Source: Whitmania pigra
Lineage: Eukaryota > Annelida > Clitellata > Hirudinida > Haemopidae
Reading direction: 5' to 3'
Length of the DNA: 64,000 nt
Assembly (NCBI GenBank): GCA_021613335.1
Contig: JAJTWR010000431.1
Coordinates: 2,232,001 to 2,296,000, forward strand
In this document: in pieces, positions 9,586 through 18,558 of the stretch
How positions within the stretch are numbered: the stretch's first letter is position 1
Layout of the letters: each line of letters begins with the position of its first letter
Translations under genes and position numbers: made by a program
The notes under the pieces: generated by a model
The model's database searches: none
The model's input: the letters and a program-made list of their open reading frames with translations, nothing else
Told to the model about the DNA's origin: nothing

Positions 9586-9674
9586 TGCCACAAGATAGGT
9601 GCTAACCCCAAAGTCTTTCGATTCTTGGATGTAGTTCTCGTCGCTCATGCTTCACAGAAGGCCAAAAGGCGGGC

Positions 9675-12600
9675 ATGAGCGTGCTTGTGGGAATTGTGCT
9701 TTCCATCGCTCTGCCGTTGCTCGTGTCTGCGGTCCCGGATGCCGGACCTGCCTGCGAAGAATTCGTGCGCAAAGTCGCGCAGACCCAGGGTGCGCTCGAC
9801 AAGTGTACGAGCACTTTGCGCGACTGTGCGAGCACCAGCGCCCAATGCGAAGCCGGACTTGCGGCCGCCGAGGAAAAGCTCGCCAAAGCCCAAGAGCAGG
9901 TGACCACCATCACCGGTTCGAAGGAGCAACTCTGTAAAGATGTCGCGACGTTCGCTTCTGCACTGCTTCAGCGCGAGCTGAAGGTGCCCTCCGAGTGCGT
10001 GCCCCAGGAGACTGTCGATGGACTCGGCGCTTCCCTCGAAGCGTGGAACTCCGTGGAACGGTTGCTCGGCGGCGCTGTCGAATATGCGGCGGGCGTCGTC
10101 GACCTGCTCCCCGACGTGCAGGGCACCACCCGCACCGAGCGGCGCCTCGCACGACTCTTTGGCGATAAATCCGGCTCTCCGCTCTGGAACCGCCGACTGC
10201 TAGTCGCAGCGCTCAAACTCGTAGCCCCCAATTATTGGCAAAAGCTCCAGGCGCAGGGCTCGGCAGCGATGGATGCTTTTTTTGTTGGGCGAGGAGTGCT
10301 CCCGGCACTCTTGACCCAAGAGGTCAACCGGCGCGGCCCGGAGCCCGGTAGCGGAACTCCACTCACGACGGCGTTGCAGTTGAGCCTCGTGTACCTGCAT
10401 GTCTCCGGCTGTGAAAAGCGCGAGTCCGCGCCGGATTGCATTCGGGCCCAACAACTCATCAAAGTGCTCGACGACACCGGCCCGCTCCTCGTGCGCCGAC
10501 GCCTGGAGGACATCGACACCACCCCCTGCAGCTCGGTAGCGCCGCAGTCGGTCCGCGGGTGGATTCGGGATTTTCCGGCGCGCGACGAAAAAGCCAAGAC
10601 CGCCGCCTTCAGCGAATTGAGCGCTGCCGCTCGGGCCAAGTTGTTCCTCTGCTACCTGTCGGATGACCGCGGGAATGCGTCGTACCGCGCTTGGTCGGCG
10701 GACCGACTGCCGGAACCGTCGCGCGCCGATGTTCGCACCGTGCCTCTCGTCGAAGACTTGCGGAGCTTCGTCCGCGAGGGCGGGGCGCTCGACCGCTGCG
10801 GTCGGGCTGTACGGGCGATGCAAAACCTCGACTCCGAGCGCTGTGTCGTGAACGATCGCACCACCCTCGAAGTGCTCCACGCTTGGGCTCGTAGCCTGTC
10901 TCAGCCAGCGAATTCTCCCATCGCCCCATTCTGCAACCGCATCGCTGCACTCCTCTGGAGCGGTGCGGGCTTGCGGATTCCTCCGAGCCCGCACGAAGAC
11001 GTAAAGGTCGACAAAGAGGCCGTCACTCCCATGTCGAGCCTGCGCGCGCTCTGTGAGAAGCGCCGCGGCAACGGGCCGGAGTTCGAGGCGACGTTGGTTG
11101 GCCTCGGCACTGTGGCAAAGGCCCTCGGAGAACCGGTGGCGACCTCGCCCTGGCGCCTCGACGTGAGCGGCAACCGACCAGCGGAACTCGCGAACTACGA
11201 GCGTGCGCGCGGCTATGGCTCGTGGCTCGTGCATGTGCTGGCGATGGACGACGCCTGCGAGGGCCTCGACATCGACAAGCAGCGTTGCTCCGCTTGCCAA
11301 GAGGGAGCAGAGGGCTACGACTGCGAATTGCTCTCGGGTCTCTCCCGCACCTGGAGCGAGTACGCGAAAGGGACGAAGTTCTTCGCGGTCATCGCGCTCC
11401 TCTTCCTCGTGCTGATTGGCTGGCTCTTCCGTTGGTACCGCGCCCAGCGGGTCTACGGCGATCTCGCCGCCGCTGCCCGGGGAAGCTTTCAGGGACTTGG
11501 CTTCCAGCCGCGCCCGCATCCACTGCGCTACCTGCGCCCCTCGTACACCGACACGCTCTTGCTCACCCTCCCGTCGGGCATCACTTGGGAGCCGTGGGGT
11601 CGTACCGCTTGCGCGGTCATCGCCCCGCACGGAGTCACCGAGCACGACGTACACCATGCCGGGAGTATCGCCCTGCGCCGCGATGCGCGGGTGGTCTTCC
11701 TGCTGCATGCAGACTCGACGACGCCGGATCTCGGCGCCGTGCGGGCGATGCTCGAGTGGGCAGCGCGTGGCCGACGTCGGGCAGTGCAGATAATCCCGCT
11801 CGCCCGCGCTCGTCTGCTGTGGGCGAACCGGCAAGACGACCTCGTCGACTTGCTCGAATCCACGACCCTGCGCGGAAACCTCTTCGAGGTCCGCGGGCCG
11901 GTGCGGAGCAGCAGCCAGTTCTGGAATCGGGAGCGGATTGTCGCGGGGCTCCTCACGGTGGCCGAGACTGGGCAATGGACGGTCGTCACCGGCCTAAGGC
12001 GGTTCGGAAAATCCTCGCTTTGCTTAGAGGTCGCGCGCCGCACCGCCGGGCTCTTTGCGTATGTGGACCTCGCGGGCTTCCACCAAGAGGTGCATTACGG
12101 AGCGACGCCGGGGGATGCGGTGGAGTCGATACTCCGGACGCTCGCCCAACGGTTGTGCGAATCGGCGCGCCTGCGCTTCCCCGACCAGGAGCACCCGGAG
12201 CCACCGAAAGGTCCTCTCGACGCCGCGACGCTCGCTACCTGGGTTCGCCAGCTCCTCGAAGGCTGCTCGCGTCCGGCGCCTCCGGCGCTCATCATCATCG
12301 ACGAAATCGAGCAACTCCTGTCGGTGCCGGTGGAGCGCCGGGGTCGGGCTTTCGAGGTGATGGCGACGCTTATCGGCCGCCTGCGCAGCTCCTTCGCCGA
12401 CCCTTCTTCCGCCCACGCCGGTGCGGCGACGAGCGTGCTCTTGGGAGCGGCGATTCACCCGCTCTTGTGGGCGCCGCTCGCGACGCTCGGCGGTCAGTCA
12501 CTGATGGGGGCGTTCCCGTCGCTGTGCGTACCGGCGCTCGACGCCGACGCGGCCACGGCGATGATGCGCGGCCTCGGAGCGCGGCAGGGCATTCGCTTCG

Positions 12601-13139
12601 AAGACGAGGCGCTTGCCACTATGGTCGAGGCCACCCAGGGAGTGCCGCTCCTCTTGCGCCGCCTCGGCACGAGCACCCTTGAACTCTTCGACTCGGAGCG
12701 CGCACGGCAAGGTGCCCTCGGCGCCCTCAACATCGGCAAAGAAGCCGTCGCCGAGGCGCTCAAACGCGAGCGCTCCGGCGGCTCGCCGACCCGAGTCTGG
12801 GTGGAGTCGGAGGTCGCCTCCGCCGAGATGCCCGCCGGGTTGATATTGCGCGCCCTCGCGCGGGAAGGGGTTTTGCCGGTAGCAGAGCTGGAACGGCGCC
12901 TCGTGGCCTTGGTTCTCGCGGAGTTCACCGAGGGTGGAATGTCGAATTATTTGTCGCAGGAAGAGCTCAAGCGACGGGCGCAGGAAGCCGCGAGCGTCAT
13001 GCTTCGGTTGGTGGCGGAATCACGGCTCTTGGAAGGCCACGGCGATTTAACTGCCCCAGACGCGTATACAATCTCCCCAGGCATCATCCACGATATCCTG
13101 AGCGGTGCCTTGCGAGAGGACGGCCGACGAAGTAGCTAA
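9675..13139 (+). CDS. Membrane-spanning STAND/AAA-type NTPase with large secreted N-terminal region
   Basis: A 1154-residue protein with an unusual architecture. Residues 1-19 form a signal peptide or first membrane helix ending VSA. A region of about 550 residues follows, with a short coiled coil near residues 40-85 and many Cys, predicted to be periplasmic. One strong membrane helix lies at about 569-590. The cytoplasmic half carries a P-loop NTPase: Walker A GLRRFGKSS (about 773-781) and Walker B ALIIIDEIEQ (about 871-880). An all-helical lid and a winged-helix-like C-terminus follow. The NTPase resembles archaeal/bacterial 'AAA_35/ATPase' or STAND proteins with the GxRRxGKS P-loop. Such proteins usually act as signal-dependent switches. 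Function not known; a transmembrane sensor-switch is inferred. Confidence 0.75.
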   Translation: MSVLVGIVLSIALPLLVSAVPDAGPACEEFVRKVAQTQGALDKCTSTLRDCASTSAQCEAGLAAAEEKLAKAQEQVTTITGSKEQLCKDVATFASALLQRELKVPSECVPQETVDGLGASLEAWNSVERLLGGAVEYAAGVVDLLPDVQGTTRTERRLARLFGDKSGSPLWNRRLLVAALKLVAPNYWQKLQAQGSAAMDAFFVGRGVLPALLTQEVNRRGPEPGSGTPLTTALQLSLVYLHVSGCEKRESAPDCIRAQQLIKVLDDTGPLLVRRRLEDIDTTPCSSVAPQSVRGWIRDFPARDEKAKTAAFSELSAAARAKLFLCYLSDDRGNASYRAWSADRLPEPSRADVRTVPLVEDLRSFVREGGALDRCGRAVRAMQNLDSERCVVNDRTTLEVLHAWARSLSQPANSPIAPFCNRIAALLWSGAGLRIPPSPHEDVKVDKEAVTPMSSLRALCEKRRGNGPEFEATLVGLGTVAKALGEPVATSPWRLDVSGNRPAELANYERARGYGSWLVHVLAMDDACEGLDIDKQRCSACQEGAEGYDCELLSGLSRTWSEYAKGTKFFAVIALLFLVLIGWLFRWYRAQRVYGDLAAAARGSFQGLGFQPRPHPLRYLRPSYTDTLLLTLPSGITWEPWGRTACAVIAPHGVTEHDVHHAGSIALRRDARVVFLLHADSTTPDLGAVRAMLEWAARGRRRAVQIIPLARARLLWANRQDDLVDLLESTTLRGNLFEVRGPVRSSSQFWNRERIVAGLLTVAETGQWTVVTGLRRFGKSSLCLEVARRTAGLFAYVDLAGFHQEVHYGATPGDAVESILRTLAQRLCESARLRFPDQEHPEPPKGPLDAATLATWVRQLLEGCSRPAPPALIIIDEIEQLLSVPVERRGRAFEVMATLIGRLRSSFADPSSAHAGAATSVLLGAAIHPLLWAPLATLGGQSLMGAFPSLCVPALDADAATAMMRGLGARQGIRFEDEALATMVEATQGVPLLLRRLGTSTLELFDSERARQGALGALNIGKEAVAEALKRERSGGSPTRVWVESEVASAEMPAGLILRALAREGVLPVAELERRLVALVLAEFTEGGMSNYLSQEELKRRAQEAASVMLRLVAESRLLEGHGDLTAPDAYTISPGIIHDILSGALREDGRRSS

Positions 13140-13174
13140 AGTCACACGAAGTACGTATCGGCTGTTGAAGAGAG

Positions 13175-14476
13175 ATGACTCGGAGAAATCTGCGTTTCAG
13201 TTTTCAGTTTGCTGGCTTCGCACCCCTCATGGGGGCAGTGGTGAGCCTTCTGTGGCTTGTGCTCTCGGATACCTTCGAGAGTTCGGTCAAGAATATCAGT
13301 GCGCTCCTGACCCATCCTTTTGGTGCGATTGCGGTCATCCAGACTGTCTACACCGCGCTCCTTGGAATCCTCTGGATGCGCTATCGCCCATTTGAGGCAC
13401 CGAAAGACGTCGAGTGGCCGCGGGTCTCGGTAATCATCCCCGCTTTCAACGAAGGGCGCATGGTGGAGCGCTCGATTCGTTCGGTCGCGACCTGCGATTA
13501 CCCGAAAGACAAACTGGAGGTCATCGTCGTCGACGATGGCTCCCGCGACGACACGTTCTTTCACATGCAGCGGGTGCGGCGTGAATTCCCCGGCATCGTC
13601 CGGCTGGTGCGGTTCGCCGGAAACCGCGGCAAGCGCTCGGCACTCGTCGCCGGCTTCAAGTCGGCCACCGGCACCTACGCAGTGACCATCGACTCGGACA
13701 GCGAGATTCATCCGACGACCATCCACCAGATGGTCACGCCGTTCCTCGCCGACCCGCGCATCGGCGCGGTCGCCGGGCGGGTGTCGGTGCTCAACCGCGA
13801 GTCGGCGATGGGGCGCATGCTCGCGGTGCAATTCGCGCTCGCCTTCGACTTCGGCCGCGCCGCCCAATCGGCCTACCGCACCGTCGCCTGTTGCCCTGGC
13901 GCGCTCTCGGCATTTTCGCTCGCGGTCATTCGGCCCTGGCTCGAAGAATGGGAAGACCAACGTTTCTTAGGGCGTCCGGTGACCCACGGGGAAGACCAGG
14001 CGCTCACCAACATCGTCCTGCGCCAAGGCTACGACACCGTCTACCAGAGCACGGCGGTGGTCCAGACGTTGGTGCCCACGACCTACCGTCAACTCTCGAA
14101 GATGTTCCTGCGCTGGGACCGCAGCTACATCGTCGAAGGCTTCTCCTTCGCGCGCTTTATGTTCTCGCGCTACCGGAAGAACAATCGGGTGTTGCCGGTG
14201 CTTAACTTTTTCGTCTCCAACCTGCGTTTCGTGTTGGTCGCGGCGGCGCTCATGGAACTCCCGAGCATCTTCTACGGCGGGCTCTCGCTCGCTGGCCGCG
14301 GCCTTGTCGCGCTCGCGCTCGGGGCCATCTTCTCCTCGGCCTACTACCTGCGCTTCGAGCGCGGCTTTCAGTGGCTCTACGGCGCTCTCTATGCGGTCTA
14401 CTCGTTCATATTCCTGCAGTGGATATTGCCTTGGGCGATAGTTACTGTTCGCGATGAACGTTGGGGAACTCGCTAG
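13175..14476 (+). CDS. Membrane glycosyltransferase family 2 (processive synthase-like)
   Basis: Family 2 glycosyltransferase of the NodC/PgaC/hyaluronan-synthase type that polymerises a beta-linked polysaccharide from a UDP-sugar while moving it across the inner membrane. The N-terminus has two membrane helices (about 10-30 and 45-67). The GT-A domain begins at about 84 with VSVIIPAFNEG, and continues with VDDGSRDDT (about 118), the metal-binding IDSDSE (about 173), catalytic GEDQAL (about 271) and an R-W motif variant LRWDRSY (about 313), equivalent to Q/RxxRW. Three or so C-terminal helices follow. It stands alone between unrelated genes, so the polymer is unknown. Starts 35 bp after the NTPase gene. 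Confidence 0.85.
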   Translation: MTRRNLRFSFQFAGFAPLMGAVVSLLWLVLSDTFESSVKNISALLTHPFGAIAVIQTVYTALLGILWMRYRPFEAPKDVEWPRVSVIIPAFNEGRMVERSIRSVATCDYPKDKLEVIVVDDGSRDDTFFHMQRVRREFPGIVRLVRFAGNRGKRSALVAGFKSATGTYAVTIDSDSEIHPTTIHQMVTPFLADPRIGAVAGRVSVLNRESAMGRMLAVQFALAFDFGRAAQSAYRTVACCPGALSAFSLAVIRPWLEEWEDQRFLGRPVTHGEDQALTNIVLRQGYDTVYQSTAVVQTLVPTTYRQLSKMFLRWDRSYIVEGFSFARFMFSRYRKNNRVLPVLNFFVSNLRFVLVAAALMELPSIFYGGLSLAGRGLVALALGAIFSSAYYLRFERGFQWLYGALYAVYSFIFLQWILPWAIVTVRDERWGTR

Positions 14477-14494
14477 TTGTTGTAAACCAATCTT

Positions 14495-16615
14495 ATGAAT
14501 CCACTTTTGACGCTGACGCTGCTCGTTCTCGGGCTCGGTACCTTTGCGGTGACGATGTACGGGCGTTTCCAAGGTATGCGGGCGATGGCCGCCGCGCACC
14601 CCTTCGAGCGGCTCGGTGAGCGCGTGCGTGGCCTCATCGCCTTTGGCCTCGGCCAACAGCGGATGACGAGCCGAGGCGAATTCCTGCCGGGGTTCGCCCA
14701 CGTGCTCATCTTCGGCGCGTTCATGACGCTGCTCTTCCGCGTCCTCATGCTCATGGCGATGGGCTTCTCGCCGCGCCTGTTGGAACTCTTCACCACCCTC
14801 GACGACCCGTTCTGGGAGGCGCACCGCGGGCTCGCGACAATTTTCTACGCGTACCTGTGGATTAAAGACATCGCCGCTTTCAGCGCGCTCTCCGGCGTCG
14901 TGTACTTCATGGTGCTGCGCTTTGTCATACGGCCCGCGCGCATCGCGAAGTCTTGGGAAGCGATTCTCATTCTCTGTTTCATCGCGACGCTGATGATCAC
15001 CGATTTCCTCTTCGGAGCCTCGGTCGCCACCCACTCGACGGCGATAGAGCCGATTACGAGCCTCGTCTATACGCTGACCCGCGGCGTTGCGCCCGAGACG
15101 CTCACCAGCATCGGCGTGGCCTCGTTCTGGCTCCACCTGGTCATCATCTTCGTGTTCCTGAACTTCCTGCCTTACGGGAAGCACTTCCATGTGATCACCG
15201 GGCTGCCGAACGTTTTCCTGCGTACCTTGCCGCCATCGCCCGGCGCCTCCGGCAGCGCGCGACTGCCGACGCCCAACCTCGAAAAAGAAGAGTTCGGCGC
15301 GCAAGTGGCGACCCAGCTCACCTGGAAACAAGGGCTCGACGTCAACTCCTGCACCCAGTGCGGGCGATGCCTCACCCATTGCCCCACCCACGTGACCGGC
15401 AAGCCGCTCACCCACCGCGGCGTGAACATGTCGATTAAGAACTTCCTCTGGGAGAACCAGGGGCGCTTGTCGAGCATCGAGAAGAATGCCGACGGCACTG
15501 GCTTCACCTGGCAGACGCCGGAAGGGCGCACCGAAGTGCCGCCGCTCGCCGCCGAAGAGGGCGGGGTCCTCACCAACGACACCATTTGGGCCTGCACTAC
15601 CTGCGGCTACTGCGAGACTGCCTGCCCGGTGTTCATCGAAAACGTTCCGCGCCTCATCGACGCGCGACGCTTCAAGGTGCAGGTGCAGGCGGAGTTCCCG
15701 CCGGAGTTGCAGCGGGTCTTCGAGGGCTTAGAGCGCCAAGGCAACCCCTGGGGCCTCGACCGCGAACAGCGCGACGCTTGGGCGAAGGACATCGAGCTTC
15801 CGCGCTGGGTCGACGGCGGCGACTACGAGTACCTCTTCTTCGTCGGCTGCGCTGGCAGCTACGACGAGCGCATGAAGAAAGTGTCGCTCGCCATGGCGCG
15901 GCTCCTCACCGCCGCCGGAGTGAAATTTGCGACGCTCGGCAAAGAGGAGACCTGCAACGGGGAACTCGCTCGCCGCGCCGGCAACGAGTACCTGTTCCAG
16001 TCTATCGCCCGCGCGAACGTGGAGCTCTTCGCGGCCCGGGGCGTGAAAGCGATCGTCACCCAGTGCGCCCACTGCTTCAATACGCTGCGCAACGAGTACC
16101 CGGAGCTCGGCGGTAACTACCGGGTCATCTCCCATCCGGAGTTGCTGAAGGAACTCGTCGCTACGCGGCGCCTGTCGCTCGGAAAAGTGAAGTCCGAGAA
16201 CGTCACCTTCCACGACCCCTGCTACTTGGGGCGCCACAACGGCGTCTACGACGCGCCCCGCGAGGCCCTGGGCTCCGTGGAAGGGACGGCAGTCCACGAG
16301 CTTCCGCGCAACCGAGAGCACTCCTTCTGCTGCGGCGCCGGTGGTGCTCGCATGTGGATGGAGGAGCATATCGGCACCCGCATCAACCACAACCGCGCAG
16401 CGGAAGTCGCGGAGACCCTTACCGCCGTCAATGGCGCCGAAAAGGGTGTCGTCGCCGTCGCCTGCCCGTTCTGCCACACCATGCTTCGCGATGCGTTCGC
16501 CGACACCAACAAGGAGGGCATCCAAGTGAAAGACGTGGCGGAAGTCCTCGCCGATGCACTCCCAGCGAAAGAGGCGCTTCCAGCCCCAACGGCAGAGGGC
16601 TCCTCTGCGAGCTAA
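14495..16615 (+). CDS. Membrane (Fe-S) oxidoreductase, HdrD/GlpC-like with NarI-like membrane domain
   Basis: A 706-residue electron-transfer protein. The first 250 residues carry five or so membrane helices resembling the cytochrome-b/NarI-like domain. A ferredoxin domain follows with two 4Fe-4S motifs, CTQCGRCLTHCP (about 285) and CTTCGYCETACP (about 366). Two CCG domains complete it (Cys at CAGSYD about 450, QCAHC about 522, DPCYLGRHNG about 572, FCCGAGG about 611), as in heterodisulfide reductase subunit D. Relatives in delta-proteobacteria and actinobacteria pass electrons from ETF/acyl-CoA dehydrogenases to quinone; that is the likely role, though no etf genes are adjacent. Confidence 0.87.
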   Translation: MNPLLTLTLLVLGLGTFAVTMYGRFQGMRAMAAAHPFERLGERVRGLIAFGLGQQRMTSRGEFLPGFAHVLIFGAFMTLLFRVLMLMAMGFSPRLLELFTTLDDPFWEAHRGLATIFYAYLWIKDIAAFSALSGVVYFMVLRFVIRPARIAKSWEAILILCFIATLMITDFLFGASVATHSTAIEPITSLVYTLTRGVAPETLTSIGVASFWLHLVIIFVFLNFLPYGKHFHVITGLPNVFLRTLPPSPGASGSARLPTPNLEKEEFGAQVATQLTWKQGLDVNSCTQCGRCLTHCPTHVTGKPLTHRGVNMSIKNFLWENQGRLSSIEKNADGTGFTWQTPEGRTEVPPLAAEEGGVLTNDTIWACTTCGYCETACPVFIENVPRLIDARRFKVQVQAEFPPELQRVFEGLERQGNPWGLDREQRDAWAKDIELPRWVDGGDYEYLFFVGCAGSYDERMKKVSLAMARLLTAAGVKFATLGKEETCNGELARRAGNEYLFQSIARANVELFAARGVKAIVTQCAHCFNTLRNEYPELGGNYRVISHPELLKELVATRRLSLGKVKSENVTFHDPCYLGRHNGVYDAPREALGSVEGTAVHELPRNREHSFCCGAGGARMWMEEHIGTRINHNRAAEVAETLTAVNGAEKGVVAVACPFCHTMLRDAFADTNKEGIQVKDVAEVLADALPAKEALPAPTAEGSSAS

Positions 16616-16687
16616 GCCGTGCTGCCAACGAGCACGCCAGTGCCACCAACTAGGAAGTGCGCGGCGGTCGCGCTAGAATAGCAACTT

Positions 16688-17050
16688 ATGGCGATTTCGG
16701 TGCTGGTGGTCGATGACAACGACTTCAATCGAAGGCACGTCAGCTCTGCGTTGGCCGACGGTGGCTACACCGTCGCGGCCGAAGCGCGGAACGCGGCCGA
16801 AGCGATTGAGGCTTACCGAACCCACAGCCCGAGCCTCGTGCTCATGGACATGGTGATGCCCGGGATGAACGGGCTTGATGCTTCCCGAGAAATTTTTCGG
16901 ATAAACCCCCAAGCGCGGATCATCCTCTGCAGCTCGATCGATCACAACGCGATGATCCTCGACGCCATCGACGTGGGAGTCACTGATTTCGTGCGCAAGC
17001 CCATCCGCTCGGATGAGCTGCTGGACGTAGTCGGGGCGATAGTTCGTTAG
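16688..17050 (+). CDS. Single-domain response regulator (CheY-like receiver)
   Basis: A 120-residue receiver domain with no output domain. The acidic pair is D9/D10, the phospho-acceptor is D54 (VLMDMVMPGMNG), the switch residue is S82/S83 and the conserved Lys is K104 (VRKPI). All key positions are present, so it should be phosphorylatable. No kinase is adjacent in the same direction; the nearest histidine kinase gene is at 18555. It probably relays a signal to a partner protein, as in chemosensory or motility circuits. Confidence 0.9.
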   Translation: MAISVLVVDDNDFNRRHVSSALADGGYTVAAEARNAAEAIEAYRTHSPSLVLMDMVMPGMNGLDASREIFRINPQARIILCSSIDHNAMILDAIDVGVTDFVRKPIRSDELLDVVGAIVR

Positions 17051-17054
17051 CGGC

Positions 17055-17603
17055 TTACAGGTCTCGGCTCATCAATAGGCGGAGCTTTCCGCTCTTGCGC
17101 GAGACGATGGTGGCAACGGTCGTGAAGCCGCCTTTGCGGTAGAAGCTCACTGCCGCGGAGTTGGCCGGGTCCACCCGCAGCGCGAGGGTCCGGCGGTTCA
17201 TCTCCCGGGCAATCCACATCGCCCGCGAGAGGATTTCGAGGCCGACGCCCTTGCGGCGCACGTCGTTGCGCACGACGAGCTTGCGCAGGTAGGCGGCGCC
17301 GGGCACCGGCCCGTCGCGCTCGACGGTGACGTACGCGATGGTCGAGCCGCCCTGGTGGGCGACGGTGAGGAAGGGCCGAAGCTTGGTCAGCGACTCCATG
17401 CGTTCGGCCACCGTCAACTGCGCGGCACTCCACCCCTCGGTCGGCGCGCCCTCGGCTGCCGAGCACGAGAAGCTCGTACTCGCGAGCAGGTTCATGTCCT
17501 CATCGGTTGGAGCTGAATATTTCAGCTGCTTCGATATATCTGGGGCGTGAGCGATCGGCGGTGAGCCGGAACACGTCGAGGGCACTACTTGTTTCTCGGT
17601 CAT
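17055..17603 (-). CDS. GNAT-family N-acetyltransferase
   Basis: Acetyl-CoA-dependent acetyltransferase. The GNAT core occupies about residues 80-180 with motif A LRKLVVRNDVRRKGVGLEIL (the R-x-x-G-x-G/A pyrophosphate loop) and motif B around NSAAVSFYRKGGF. The ATG at 17603 was chosen because AGGAAGG precedes it by about 8 bases; the frame continues open to 17696. The N-terminal 40 residues are low-complexity. Convergent with the response regulator gene, 4 bp apart. Substrate unknown. Confidence 0.82.
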   Translation of the reverse strand: MTEKQVVPSTCSGSPPIAHAPDISKQLKYSAPTDEDMNLLASTSFSCSAAEGAPTEGWSAAQLTVAERMESLTKLRPFLTVAHQGGSTIAYVTVERDGPVPGAAYLRKLVVRNDVRRKGVGLEILSRAMWIAREMNRRTLALRVDPANSAAVSFYRKGGFTTVATIVSRKSGKLRLLMSRDL

Positions 17604-17835
17604 ACGCACCTTCCTGCTCCTTCGTACTCCGAAGTGAGCTCTTGCCGCCAGCGCGATCAGTTCTGCGCACAATATCCATCTGACGAACCCTTGCAAGATA
17701 ACGGGAATCGAAGTTCGTGATTTCGTGCTACCATGCCCTCGTCAGTGAGACGCGAGGCATTCATGCGGGCCATGCATCCACAACCAGCCTCTCGACTTCT
17801 CCGATTTCTATGAGCCTCTCGAAAGCGAACTGCCC

Positions 17836-18558
17836 GTGCAACTGAACAACGAGAAACGCGAAATTACGCTGAAGGTCGTCTATTACGGCCCGGGTCTCTC
17901 GGGAAAGACGACGAACCTACAGTATATTCACCAGCGCACGAAAGCGCAGGTTCGCGGGCGACTCCTCACCGTCAATACCCACGACGAGCGCACGCTCTTT
18001 TTCGACCTGCTGCCGGTCATGTTCACCTCAAAGACCGGATTCAAAGTGAAGGTGAAACTCTTCACCGTCCCGGGTCAAGTCATTCACAACGCCACTCGTA
18101 AGATCGTCCTGCAGGGTGCGGACGCCATAGCGTTCATCGCCGATAGTCGGCGGAGCGCAAATGCAGAGAATAATTCTTACTGGAAGAACCTCCGAGATAA
18201 CCTCAAAAATAACGGGATAGACCCTTCCGGTGTTCCCGTAGTTATTCAGTATAATAAGAGGGATTTGCCGGATACGCGCAGTGATGAGGAAATCGACGAG
18301 ACTCGCCGTAAGGGAAGGGAGCCAGTCATCGGAGCAGTCGCCCTAAAGGGTATCGGCGTCTTGGAGACTCTTTTCTCCGTGCTCCAGCTCGTCTATCGCT
18401 CCATTGATTCTCGCTTCGGGCTGGCGAAAAATATCGGCCTCACTGAAATCGAATTTTTGCGGCAAATTTTCAGGAACATCGACTACGTCGGCACCGACGT
18501 CGAACGGCTGTTACCTCCAGAACCGGAAGATGAAGCCAGTGAAGGAGAGCCGAAGTGA
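17836..18558 (+). CDS. MglA-like small Ras-type GTPase
   Basis: Small GTPase of the bacterial MglA family, which sets polarity and drives gliding or pilus switching in myxobacteria. The P-loop GPGLSGKTT is at residues 18-26. G3 is TVPGQV, with the MglA-typical Thr in place of Asp. G4 is NKRDLP. The FFDLLPV and YWKNLRDNL segments are also family hallmarks. The C-terminal 40 residues (after about 195) are an acidic, Glu/Pro-rich extension beyond the classical length, so this may be a paralogue rather than the motility MglA itself. No mglB (GAP) lies next door. The GTG start overlaps no upstream gene; its stop overlaps the kinase start by GTGA. Confidence 0.87.
   Translation: MQLNNEKREITLKVVYYGPGLSGKTTNLQYIHQRTKAQVRGRLLTVNTHDERTLFFDLLPVMFTSKTGFKVKVKLFTVPGQVIHNATRKIVLQGADAIAFIADSRRSANAENNSYWKNLRDNLKNNGIDPSGVPVVIQYNKRDLPDTRSDEEIDETRRKGREPVIGAVALKGIGVLETLFSVLQLVYRSIDSRFGLAKNIGLTEIEFLRQIFRNIDYVGTDVERLLPPEPEDEASEGEPK

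Noticed and set aside
10200..11975. 591-codon minus-strand open frame
   Set aside because: Antisense to the STAND NTPase gene; Arg/Ala-rich with no motif.
13967..15415. 482-codon minus-strand open frame
   Set aside because: Antisense to the glycosyltransferase and Fe-S genes; composition is typical of a shadow frame.
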